From contig JBNJEM010000437.1 in the NCBI GenBank assembly GCA_051745935.1, forward strand, positions 1-6,849: DNA of 6,849 nt. The letters are read 5' to 3'. Position numbers and translations under genes: made by a program. This stretch comes from JBNJEM01 sp051745935 (GTDB lineage Bacteria > Planctomycetota > Planctomycetia > Pirellulales > Pirellulaceae). The notes under the pieces were generated by a model that worked only from the letters and a program-made list of their open reading frames with translations, had not been told where the DNA came from and searched no databases. Numbering within the stretch: the stretch's first letter is position 1; the number at the start of each line of letters is the position of its first letter. Positions 1-5,681 of this stretch are shown one piece after another.

Positions 1-2232
1 CCGCTGATTGCCAAGCGAGTCAGCGGCGATTCGATTCGGATCTGGTCGGCCGGATGCGCGACGGGCGAAGAGGCGTACACGATCGGCATGCTCATGCTCG
101 AGCGGATCGAGGCATCGGGCAAGCGCATCAAGCCGCAGATCTTCGCCACGGATGTTTCGGACAGTCTCGAAACGGCGCGCGCGGGCGTCTATCCCGAGAC
201 GATCGCGACGGAGCTTTCTCCGGAGCGTCTGGAGCGGTTTTTCCACAAGCATGGTCCCACGTATGAAGTGAAGAGCCATCTCCGAGACCTGATTGTCTTC
301 GCGCGGCACAACGTGATCACCGACCCGCCGTTCTTGCGCATGGACCTTGTCTGCTGCCGCAACTTGCTGATCTACATCGAGCCGGAAACGCAGCGGAAGA
401 TTCTCGGGATGTTCAACTTCGGCCTGCGCGACGGCGGCACGCTGATGCTCGGCAGTGCCGAGACGATCAGGATGCAGTCCGACCTGTTCGAACCGGTCTC
501 GGCGCCGTGGCGAATCTTCCGGTCACGCCGCATCGTGCATGCCGGCCGGTTCGATTTTCCGCGGTTCACGGTGACCGACCAACGGCTGTGCGAGCACTCC
601 GCCGCGAAGCATGACGGGCCGGTCAAGGACGAATATCTCCGCCTGGCGCAGCGGGCGCTGTTGGATCGCTACGCGCCGCCGTCGGTGGTCATCGATACCA
701 ACCATCAGGTGCTGGTCTATTCCGGTAATACCTCGCGGTATCTCACGCAACCTGGCGGCGAGCCGACACGCGATCTGCTCGCGCTGATCTCGGCTGGCCT
801 GCGGCCGCTGCTTCGTCAGGCGATCAACGAAGCGATCAGCACGAAGGGGCCGGAGATCACGACCAGCGGATACATCAAGGACGGAGGCGTGCGCCGCCCC
901 GTGACGTTGACGGTCAGTCCGATCGGCCCGGCGCGCGATACGTCTCCTTTGCTTCTGGTCAGCTTTGAAGAGCCGGCGGAGCCGCGGGGGGTGGGCGAGC
1001 GCGAGCCAGAGCAGGTGGACCGCGGCGGTCAGACCGTGGATCAACTCGAAGAGGAACTGCAGTCGACCCGCCGTGAACTGCACGAGGTCTCGGAGCAATA
1101 TGACCGGCTCGTCGAGGACCACGGCACATCCAGCGAAGAAATGCTTTCGATCAACGAAGAACTCCAGTCCGCGAACGAGGAATTGGAAACCTCGAAGGAG
1201 GAACTGCAGTCGCTGAACGAGGAACTCAACACGCTCAATGACGAACTTCGCAGAAAGGTCCAAGCCGTCGAGCAGACGAACAGCGACCTGAACAACCTGC
1301 TTGCCAGCACGGAAATCGCGACGCTTTTCCTCGATATGGATTGTCGCGTTCGCTGGTTCACGCCGGCGACCAGGCAGGTCCTGCGGCTGATCCCCTCCGA
1401 CGTGGGCCGGCCGATCCGTGATCTGGCCTCCACGGTGACCGGGCCGCGACTCGAGTCGGAAGCGCGGAAGGTGCTTGAGAAATTCGTTCCCGTCGAAACC
1501 GAAGTCGCTGGCGAACAGGGACGGCACTTCATCCGCCGCATGCTGCCCTATCGCACCGCGGACAACCGGGTCGACGGCGTCGTGGCCACCTTCGTCGACA
1601 TTACGGAACGCAAGAAGGGCGAGCAGCAACGCGAGCGGCTCATGCACGAGTTGAGTCACCGCATCAAGAACACGCTGGCCACCGTGCAGGCGATCGTTCA
1701 GGGACTCGGGCAGCGGTGCGACTCTCTGCCGGAGTTTCTGGTTGCTTTCGAGTCCCGGCTGGCCGCGTTGGCCCGCGCGCACTCGATCCTCACGGTGCCC
1801 GGCGACGAGCGTGTCGGCCTGCGAGATTTGCTCAACCGTGAACTGGCGCCGTACGTTGGTGATGTTTCACACCGCGTCAGGATCGAAGGCGACGAGCTGA
1901 CTCTCGCCCGGGACTCGGCGATCGCGATGGAGCTGGTGTTTCACGAATTGGTCACCAACGCCACGAAGTATGGCGCGCTGTCGAACGACACCGGAACGGT
2001 TACCGTGCGCTGCGAACACGGCGCCGGCGCGGATGGCGCGCCCACTCGCATCGAGTGGGTCGAATCGGGCGGGCCGCCTATCGAATCCCAAAGCGAGAGC
2101 GGTTTCGGCTCACTGTTGATCCGGAGCAGCGTCTCGCACGATCTGGGCGGCGCGGTCGACATGCGGTTCGAACCGCACGGCCTGCACTGCACCATCGCAT
2201 TTCCACTAACACACAACGGAGTGAAGGAATAA
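1..2232 (+). CDS. CheR-type methyltransferase / PAS / HWE histidine kinase hybrid sensor (5' end outside window)
   Basis: The frame is open from base 1, so the N-terminus (often a CheB domain in this family) lies outside; 743 residues are visible. Residues 12-26 (IRIWSAGCATGEEAY) are the CheR S-adenosylmethionine loop, and 'CCRNLLIYI' near 118-126 is the second CheR signature. Residues about 225-330 look PAS-like. A heptad coiled coil with repeated 'NEEL' units spans about 340-432. A second PAS domain (about 432-537, ending 'FVDITERKK') precedes the kinase. 'ELSHRIKN' carries the phospho-acceptor His553; 'FHELVTNATKYGALS' (647-661) is the N box; 'EWVE' (685-688) supplies the W-x-E that names the HWE family. 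No receiver or DNA-binding output is attached, so the signal probably passes to the response regulator 2 bp downstream. The CheR part may be catalytic or only sensory. The family call is firm; the stimulus is unknown. Confidence 0.95.
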   Translation, partial: PLIAKRVSGDSIRIWSAGCATGEEAYTIGMLMLERIEASGKRIKPQIFATDVSDSLETARAGVYPETIATELSPERLERFFHKHGPTYEVKSHLRDLIVFARHNVITDPPFLRMDLVCCRNLLIYIEPETQRKILGMFNFGLRDGGTLMLGSAETIRMQSDLFEPVSAPWRIFRSRRIVHAGRFDFPRFTVTDQRLCEHSAAKHDGPVKDEYLRLAQRALLDRYAPPSVVIDTNHQVLVYSGNTSRYLTQPGGEPTRDLLALISAGLRPLLRQAINEAISTKGPEITTSGYIKDGGVRRPVTLTVSPIGPARDTSPLLLVSFEEPAEPRGVGEREPEQVDRGGQTVDQLEEELQSTRRELHEVSEQYDRLVEDHGTSSEEMLSINEELQSANEELETSKEELQSLNEELNTLNDELRRKVQAVEQTNSDLNNLLASTEIATLFLDMDCRVRWFTPATRQVLRLIPSDVGRPIRDLASTVTGPRLESEARKVLEKFVPVETEVAGEQGRHFIRRMLPYRTADNRVDGVVATFVDITERKKGEQQRERLMHELSHRIKNTLATVQAIVQGLGQRCDSLPEFLVAFESRLAALARAHSILTVPGDERVGLRDLLNRELAPYVGDVSHRVRIEGDELTLARDSAIAMELVFHELVTNATKYGALSNDTGTVTVRCEHGAGADGAPTRIEWVESGGPPIESQSESGFGSLLIRSSVSHDLGGAVDMRFEPHGLHCTIAFPLTHNGVKE

Positions 2233-2234
2233 AT

Positions 2235-3107
2235 ATGGCAGCGAAACCGAATCGAACATCGTCACGGCGATCGATGAACGAGGACAACATGCGGATGCTC
2301 AAGGGCCTGCGAATCCTGGTCGTCGAAGATGTTGGCATCGTCGCCATGTCCTTGAAAGCGATGCTCCAAGAGCTGGGCTGCGTGGTAGTCGCAACGGCGG
2401 CGCGGCTGCACGAAGCGGAAGAACTGGCGCGCCATGAAAAACTGGACGGCGTGCTGCTCGATCTGAATCTCGCCGGGCAGTACAGCTTTCCCGTCGCCGA
2501 CATCCTCCGCGAGCGAAACGTGCCGTTCATCATCATGTCCGGCTACGACGCGGGACAACTTCGACCCGACCTGGCCGAGGCACCGCAAATGGCGAAGCCC
2601 TTCGACCGCGATGCGTTGGAGCCGATGCTGTGCACGGTATTGTGCCCGCGCGGCGAAGGTGGAAGCTCGGCTTCCTCGAATCCGTCGCGGCGGCCAACGC
2701 CGCTTACCCAGCATGCTCGGACGGCGCCGATGAAAACGCAGGGTGAACTCGAAGCAGCGGTGTGCCAGGGAATGTGCCAGTTCCTGCAGGAATACTTGGG
2801 CCGAGGGCCAGGCAACGTGCGTGCGCATCTGATTGGAGAACTTCTCGTGATTCGCCTGCAGGGGGTCTTGACCGCCGCCGAGCAGCATCTGGTGGAAACC
2901 TGCCCGGTCGAGCAGGGCCGGGATCTGCTCAAACAGGTGAGGAGGCTGTTGATGGAAACCGCGCGCCTGCAGATAGATTCCATGATCCAACTCATCACCG
3001 GTGTCAGAGTGATCAGCATGCATCAGGATATCAGCACCGTCACCGGCGAGAAAGTCGTCATCTTCACGCTTAGCGAACCGCCCTCCTGCCGGAAAGCGAA
3101 AGAGTGA
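2235..3107 (+). CDS. Response regulator: receiver domain fused to an MpsC/DUF2294 domain
   Basis: 290 residues. The ATG at 2235 is chosen because AAGGA (2224-2228) sits 6 nt upstream and the kinase stop ends at 2232; the frame is open further upstream but only inside the kinase gene. Residues 26-133 form a receiver: acidic pair E31/D32, phospho-acceptor D76 in 'LLDLNLAG', S102 in 'IIMSGYD', and K121 in 'AKPF'. The 'LDLNLAG...FPVADILRERNVPFI' pattern is typical of receivers paired with HWE kinases. A Ser/Pro/Arg-rich linker (134-165) follows. Residues 166-285 match DUF2294/MpsC from end to end: 'ELEAAV', 'EYLGRGPGNVRAHLIGELL', 'RLQGVLTAAEQ', 'GRDLLKQVRR', 'TGVRVISMHQDIS'. MpsC is named from the MpsABC cation/membrane-potential system, but the biochemical role of the isolated domain is not settled. 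No DNA-binding domain is present, so output is probably through protein contacts. Confidence 0.93.
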   Translation: MAAKPNRTSSRRSMNEDNMRMLKGLRILVVEDVGIVAMSLKAMLQELGCVVVATAARLHEAEELARHEKLDGVLLDLNLAGQYSFPVADILRERNVPFIIMSGYDAGQLRPDLAEAPQMAKPFDRDALEPMLCTVLCPRGEGGSSASSNPSRRPTPLTQHARTAPMKTQGELEAAVCQGMCQFLQEYLGRGPGNVRAHLIGELLVIRLQGVLTAAEQHLVETCPVEQGRDLLKQVRRLLMETARLQIDSMIQLITGVRVISMHQDISTVTGEKVVIFTLSEPPSCRKAKE

Positions 3108-3110
3108 AGA

Positions 3111-3141
3111 ACAGTGGAATCGCGCGATGCGATTCCACTGT
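3111..3141 (+). terminator. Strong hairpin just after the response regulator stop, without a T-tract
   Basis: ACAGTGGAATCGC (3111-3123) is the perfect reverse complement of 3129-3141, giving a 13-bp stem with a 5-nt loop, 3 nt after the TGA at 3105-3107. Neither side is followed by a T-run, so it is not a canonical intrinsic terminator. It may protect the mRNA 3' end, act with Rho, or be a dispersed REP-like repeat. It lies between convergent transcription units. Confidence 0.5.
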
Positions 3142-3163
3142 CAAGGGAATTCCACCTTGAGAA

Positions 3164-3379
3164 TCAGAATCCGCGGTGACGGCCGCCGTGCCGAAATCCC
3201 CTTCGGAAGCTCGAATGCGATCTGGGATGGACGGAGCCGCGGAAGCCCCGGTGAAATCCGGGACCGGCCCCGAAATGAAAGCCGCCGCGAAAACCGGAAC
3301 GGAATCCTCCGCCAGACGGGGCATACGCGCTGCCGTGGAATCCCGAGTAAATGTCGCGATGGTGTCCACCGCGGTACCC
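3164..3379 (-). pseudogene. Orphan Gly/Arg/His-rich C-terminal coding remnant
   Basis: Reading the minus strand from 3379, 71 codons run to a TGA at 3164-3166 with no in-frame ATG, GTG or TTG. The translation begins GYRGGHHRDIYSGFHG and ends RHGGRHRGF; about a third of residues are Gly, with many Arg, His and Phe ('FRSGFRGGFHFGAGPGFHRGF'). Synonymous codons vary (ggc, ggt, gga and ggg are all used), which fits a protein selected for this composition rather than a simple DNA repeat. It resembles the tails of secreted Gly/His-rich proteins. It directly follows the sigma-factor TGA in the same frame, so it is either a 3' relic joined to the sigma gene by a deletion or rearrangement, or, less likely, a readthrough extension. 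Parent gene not identified. Confidence 0.4.
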
Positions 3380-3958
3380 TCACGCTTCCATGTGCGACTT
3401 CATTAAATAAACCAACCGCAGGCGGGCTCTGTAGAGCAGAACCCAAAGATTCGACTGGGTGATCTGTAGTTTTTCACAAATGTCTTTTCCGGACAGCCCC
3501 TCCATTTCCCGCAGAGCGAAGACGTCGGCCTGGCGCTGAGGCAGTCTTGTAAGGCACTCTCGAAACGCGTGCCAAAACTCCTTGCGTTCCAAGGACGTTT
3601 CCGGACGGAGCCCTGCCAGCCGGGGATCGAATCGCCAATTCCCGTTCTTGTCAAAGAGCGTTTCGGCCGGGTTCCCACCCACATCGCCCCCCACGCCAGA
3701 ATCGGGGCGATTCCGCCGCCGAACACAGTCTATGATTTTGCGTTTCAGGATTCCCAGAAGCCAAGCGCCCTCGGAACCCGCGCCGGTATACTGGTCGATG
3801 GCGTGCAGTGCCGCAACGAAAGTCTCCTGAACGACCTCTTCGGCCGAGTCGCGGTCCCGGAGCCGCGACAATGCGTACCGAAACAGCGTGTCGCCGTGGC
3901 GGTCCACCCACATGTCCGTCTCCAGCGTGTTGCTGATTGGGCTAGTTTGACTGTTCAT
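3380..3958 (-). CDS. ECF-family RNA polymerase sigma factor
   Basis: 192 residues from the ATG at 3956-3958, preferred over the GTG at 3962-3964 because a GAG lies 5 nt upstream of the ATG while the GTG has no Shine-Dalgarno match. Region 2 is residues 14-82: 'LFRYALSRLRDRDSAEEVVQ', then 'AWLLGILKRKIIDCVRRRNR' for -10 recognition. A linker containing 'FDPRLAGLRPETSLERKEFW' leads to region 4 (about 125-183), with 'LPQRQADVFALREMEGLS' and the helix-turn-helix 'GKDICEKLQITQSNLWVLLY' for -35 binding. The length is normal for an ECF factor. No anti-sigma gene (for example a zinc-finger HC2 protein) follows; instead there is a Gly-rich relic in frame with the stop. The last residues (YLMKSHMEA) may therefore not be the ancestral C-terminus. 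Targets are unknown; the adjacent minus-strand envelope genes are candidates. Confidence 0.9.
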   Translation of the reverse strand: MNSQTSPISNTLETDMWVDRHGDTLFRYALSRLRDRDSAEEVVQETFVAALHAIDQYTGAGSEGAWLLGILKRKIIDCVRRRNRPDSGVGGDVGGNPAETLFDKNGNWRFDPRLAGLRPETSLERKEFWHAFRECLTRLPQRQADVFALREMEGLSGKDICEKLQITQSNLWVLLYRARLRLVYLMKSHMEA

Positions 3959-4281
3959 GCTCACTCGATTTCATCGGTTATACGCCGCTATGCGTCCACT
4001 GGCCTGGGTTGCATGGAACCGCGATCACTTGGTCGATAAACCATGAACCCGGCCACGCAACGTCCACTTGGTTATCAATGTTCACGACACCAAGTTCTCT
4101 TTGAAGAGTTGATGGGCTCACTCGGCGAATCGCCGGCAGGGCCCGTGAACCTTACGATACCATGTAAGCTCTGTTTCTTTCTCTTGCCTTTCTTACGGGG
4201 CACGAGCGACCTGGTGATCGATCCTTTGCAGGCGCGTTCCGCTCTCGGTCGTGGATCGCGATATCTCCTTCCGGCGCGTGT
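3959..4281. other. Intergenic region upstream of the sigma factor, no gene seen
   Basis: About 320 bp between the LapA-type gene stop and the sigma-factor start. Open frames here are short or are shadows of neighbouring genes. A TATAAC hexamer lies 15-20 bases before the sigma-factor ATG on the minus strand, without a clear -35 partner. The ACTTGGT copies are listed separately. Confidence 0.55.
4027..4095. promoter_or_regulatory. Three ACTTGGT motifs upstream of the sigma factor
   Basis: ACTTGGT occurs on the plus strand at 4027-4033 and 4066-4072, and inverted (ACCAAGT) at 4089-4095. The first two are 39 bp apart; the last two form a 7-bp inverted repeat around 16 nt. All lie 70-140 bp upstream of the sigma-factor start, a position suited to an operator or activator site. 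No regulator is known for the motif, so the function is inferred only from clustering. Confidence 0.25.
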
Positions 4282-4515
4282 TCACTTGGGCGGCTTTCGC
4301 TTCGCACTGGACACGATGTGCCCCGCGGTTAGCGCGCCGATCGCAAAGCCGATGATCAATGTTCCGAACAAGAGGGCCGCGTTCGGCATCGTTACCGTAA
4401 GGAATAGCAGCTTTGTGTCGACGCTTTGCGTGTTCTGAAAGACCACGATCACAACGATCAAGACAATGACGGCAATGCCGACGATTTTCAATTTGTTGCG
4501 TGTTGCCTTCAACAT
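4282..4515 (-). CDS. LapA (DUF1049)-domain small inner-membrane protein
   Basis: 77 residues; the ATG at 4513-4515 has GGAG (4522-4525) 6 nt upstream. Two membrane segments are visible: residues about 10-26, beginning after the basic N-terminus 'MLKATRNKLK', and about 44-66. Between them is the signature 'VFQNTQSVDTKLLF' (25-38), the QN-x-x-x-V-x-hydrophobic pattern of the LapA/DUF1049 family. The second segment 'LLFGTLIIGFAIGALTAG' is Gly-rich as in that family, and the C-terminus is basic (SSAKRKPPK). In enterobacteria LapA works with LapB in controlling lipopolysaccharide assembly; in other phyla the domain occurs alone and its role is not established. No LapB-like TPR gene is present here. 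It lies between a 30-residue membrane peptide gene and the sigma factor on the same strand, which suggests an envelope-stress setting without proving it. Confidence 0.85.
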   Translation of the reverse strand: MLKATRNKLKIVGIAVIVLIVVIVVFQNTQSVDTKLLFLTVTMPNAALLFGTLIIGFAIGALTAGHIVSSAKRKPPK

Positions 4516-4677
4516 GGGTTACTCCGAATGCAGGTGAGTACCATCCGACTGTGTTTCCGAAATGGGCTCTTCTGCTCGCTGAGGCTGGCAAGACTGCCGG
4601 GCGAATGCGGAATCAGGATCGTATTGGACCGCGACGAGCCCCCGATTTCCTTCCCTTTAGTCTGACCTGGCGCCTCC

Positions 4678-4770
4678 TTACCGTCCTCGGCGGGTCCAAT
4701 AATAGCCGCCACCCCCGCCGAACAGCATGATTAACACGATGATCAAGATGATCCACCCAAGAGTACTCAT
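4678..4770 (-). CDS. 30-residue single-pass membrane peptide with a Gly5-YYW tail
   Basis: ATG at 4768-4770, TAA at 4678-4680. The peptide opens MSTLGWIILIIVLIMLF (one hydrophobic helix, residues 6-17), followed by five glycines, then YYWTRRGR, so a short basic tail is probably cytoplasmic. Similar tiny proteins (hydrophobic helix, Gly run, YYW, Arg) occur in many bacteria as unnamed hypotheticals, as far as I recall. The Shine-Dalgarno is weak (an A/G-rich stretch, AAAAAGAAC), so the start rests on the compact, plausible protein. It stands alone, 162 bp upstream of the LapA-type gene on the same strand. Function unknown; membrane insertion is the only safe inference. Confidence 0.7.
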   Translation of the reverse strand: MSTLGWIILIIVLIMLFGGGGGYYWTRRGR

Positions 4771-4790
4771 AGTGTTCTTTTTCACTTTGG

Positions 4791-4807
4791 TTGAAACAAT
4801 GTCTCAA
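4791..4807. promoter_or_regulatory. Short inverted repeat upstream of the membrane peptide gene
   Basis: TTGAAAC-AAT-GTCTCAA forms a 7-bp inverted repeat with one imperfect pair and a 3-nt centre, about 20 bp upstream of the ATG at 4768-4770. It could be an operator or a 5'-leader stem. Short enough to be chance. Confidence 0.2.
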
Positions 4808-4851
4808 TCGACCATAAACATACCGACAACCGTTCACGGACTTCAGTAACT

Positions 4852-4938
4852 TCACTTTCGCACGTTTTTCCCGGCTTGCTCGATCTTGTCGACGGCCCTC
4901 TCGGAAACTTGCTTTACCTTGCCGATCGCGGGGTGCCA
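4852..4938 (-). pseudogene. C-terminal remnant of a lysine-rich small protein (CsbD/YtxH-like character)
   Basis: On the minus strand a frame opens after a TAG at 4939-4941, inside a hairpin repeat, and runs 28 codons to TGA at 4852-4854 with no start codon. The translation from 4923 downward reads GKVKQVSERAVDKIEQAGKNV, then RK: an amphipathic, Lys/Glu-rich helix typical of the ends of small stress proteins such as CsbD-like ones. The 5' side is lost exactly where the REP-like hairpin lies, suggesting that repeat insertion or rearrangement truncated the gene. The piece is short, so chance similarity is possible. Confidence 0.3.
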
Positions 4939-4959
4939 CTACTGGCTTGTCCAGCAGTG
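4937..4959. repeat. REP-like hairpin, CACTACTGG / CCAGCAGTG
   Basis: CACTACTGG (4937-4945) pairs with CCAGCAGTG (4951-4959) around a 5-nt loop, with one imperfect pair at the centre of the stem. It resembles the dispersed 'CACTGCTGG...CCAGCAGTG' hairpins I recall from planctomycete genomes. It sits at the breakpoint of the lysine-rich remnant. Confidence 0.5.
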
Positions 4960-5089
4960 CGGGGTTCCAAAAAGCGTGGCTTGCCTTGCCGGCCTGCAGC
5001 GAAACGTACCAGCCGGGCCATCTGCCTCCCCGAGGACGTTACGCCCAAGCTCGCACGATCTGTTTTCCCTATTGTTGCATAAAGACGGC
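4960..5089. other. Non-coding stretch between repeats, nothing recognised
   Basis: No start-to-stop frame here has coding character without crossing the flanking repeats, and I see no RNA gene or clear promoter. With the neighbouring hairpins it forms a 568-bp stretch (4771-5338) without an intact gene. Confidence 0.5.
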
Positions 5090-5234
5090 GTAGGACGGGT
5101 CTCCAGGCCCGTCTTTTACAGCGCATAAAGGTCTTTTTGCGGTTGTTTGAAGATCTCACATTCCGTGAGATCCGCGGACACCAGATCAAGTACGATTTCG
5201 TACTTGAAAAGACGGGCCTGGAGACCCGTCCTAC
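5090..5234. repeat. REPIN-like element: 28-bp inverted arms enclosing two hairpins
   Basis: Arm 5090-5117 (starts GTAGGACGGGTCTCC) is the exact reverse complement of 5207-5234. Each arm can also fold alone: GACGGGTC (5094-5101) and GGCCCGTC (5106-5113) pair around TCCA with one G.T pair, the shape of a REP unit. Two inverted REPs form a REPIN. The 89-bp spacer contains two more perfect hairpins: GATCTCAC/GTGAGATC (5152-5159/5165-5172) and CAAGTACGA/TCGTACTTG (5187-5195/5198-5206), the second abutting the right arm. REPs and REPINs are non-autonomous elements moved by RAYT transposases in other bacteria; no transposase is in this window. Confidence 0.75.
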
Positions 5235-5292
5235 ATATACTGTTTGCAACGTTAGGGTTTTCTTAACCACGTGCAAGCAGACGCCCGAGTAG

Positions 5293-5311
5293 CACTGGCA
5301 AGATGCCAGTG
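5293..5311. repeat. REP-like hairpin CACTGGCA-AGA-TGCCAGTG
   Basis: A perfect 8-bp stem with an AGA loop, lying 28 bp past the stop of the minus-strand gene at 5339-5572. It lacks a T-run, so it is not a standard terminator, though it may stabilise that mRNA. It is a third sequence family next to the other two repeats. Confidence 0.6.
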
Positions 5312-5338
5312 TCATCCGGCGCGGGTCTGCCGCGACCG

Positions 5339-5572
5339 CTACTGGCCTTTCTCAGTCACGTCGTCAGTTTCCTCTTTCGCCTCCTGGCCGAGTCCCTGAA
5401 TCTTCTCCGTGGCCATTTCTTCGTCCGCCTGGAATTTGTCTTTGTCCACCGTGAACGTAGCGCTGGGCTGTTCGTCCGAGCCGTCGGATGAAAGACGGAA
5501 CCAGCCCTGGTAGAACCCCAAGCCGGCAATGCCGGCCAACAGCAAGACGACCACAATCACTAGAGCTTTCAT
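5339..5572 (-). CDS. 77-residue membrane-anchored protein with an acidic helical tail
   Basis: The ATG at 5570-5572 is well supported: GAGGAAGGA (5587 down to 5579) lies 6 nt upstream. Residues 3-20 (ALVIVVVLLLAGIAGLGF) form one hydrophobic helix after 'MK', either a signal anchor or an uncleaved signal. 'FYQGWF' (20-25) marks the membrane exit. Residues 31-40 are polar, 'FTVDKDKF' (40-47) leads into a charged amphipathic helix (48-77) rich in Glu, Lys and Gln ('EMATEKIQGLGQEAKEE'). This suits a small periplasmic or membrane-tethered stress protein. I recall similar unnamed proteins in planctomycetes but know no function. It lies 109 bp downstream of the GYWDY-type gene and before the repeat cluster. 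Confidence 0.8.
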   Translation of the reverse strand: MKALVIVVVLLLAGIAGLGFYQGWFRLSSDGSDEQPSATFTVDKDKFQADEEMATEKIQGLGQEAKEETDDVTEKGQ

Positions 5573-5594
5573 GACACATCCTTCCTCGATTGAT

Positions 5595-5630
5595 AAAAAA
5601 GGCCCTCACCCTGGCGTTGGCGGTAAGCCC
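5595..5630 (-). terminator. Possible intrinsic terminator of the GYWDY-type gene
   Basis: On the minus strand CTTACC (5627 to 5622) can pair with GGTGAG (5610 to 5605; one G.U), extended by GG/CC across a small internal loop, and is followed directly by six Ts (5600-5595). It lies 52 bp beyond the TAG at 5682-5684 and ends 8 nt upstream of the Shine-Dalgarno of the next gene. The stem is imperfect. Confidence 0.4.
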
Positions 5631-5681
5631 GTCCACCAACCTCGCGACGACATGCGTTGTTTCCTCAACCACGATGACTGC

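Noticed and set aside
523..1782. Long minus-strand open frame opposite the kinase gene
   Set aside because: It is the antisense shadow of a GC-rich, strongly coding plus-strand gene; its translation is Arg/Leu/Gln-rich with no recognisable domain.
2262..3023. Minus-strand open frames opposite the response regulator
   Set aside because: The plus strand has clear receiver and MpsC domains here; the antisense translations have none.
3569..4039. Plus-strand open frame opposite the sigma factor
   Set aside because: Shadow of the sigma-factor codons, running on into non-coding DNA, with no domain.
4043..4438. Plus-strand open frame overlapping the LapA-type gene
   Set aside because: Half of it is antisense to a clear LapA-domain gene; the rest shows no protein-like character or ribosome binding site.
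5090..5234. Structured palindromic element considered as an integron attC site
   Set aside because: No integron integrase, cassette genes or attC consensus ends are seen; a REPIN explains the arms better.
5244..5276. Possible stem TTGCAAC...GTGCAAG after the REPIN-like element
   Set aside because: Pairing needs several bulges and mismatches; not convincing as a terminator or RNA.
4914..5315. Minus-strand 133-codon open frame across the repeat cluster
   Set aside because: It reads through all three hairpin repeats (giving the 'VGRVSRPV' type of peptide such repeats produce) and has no domain; a common false gene prediction.
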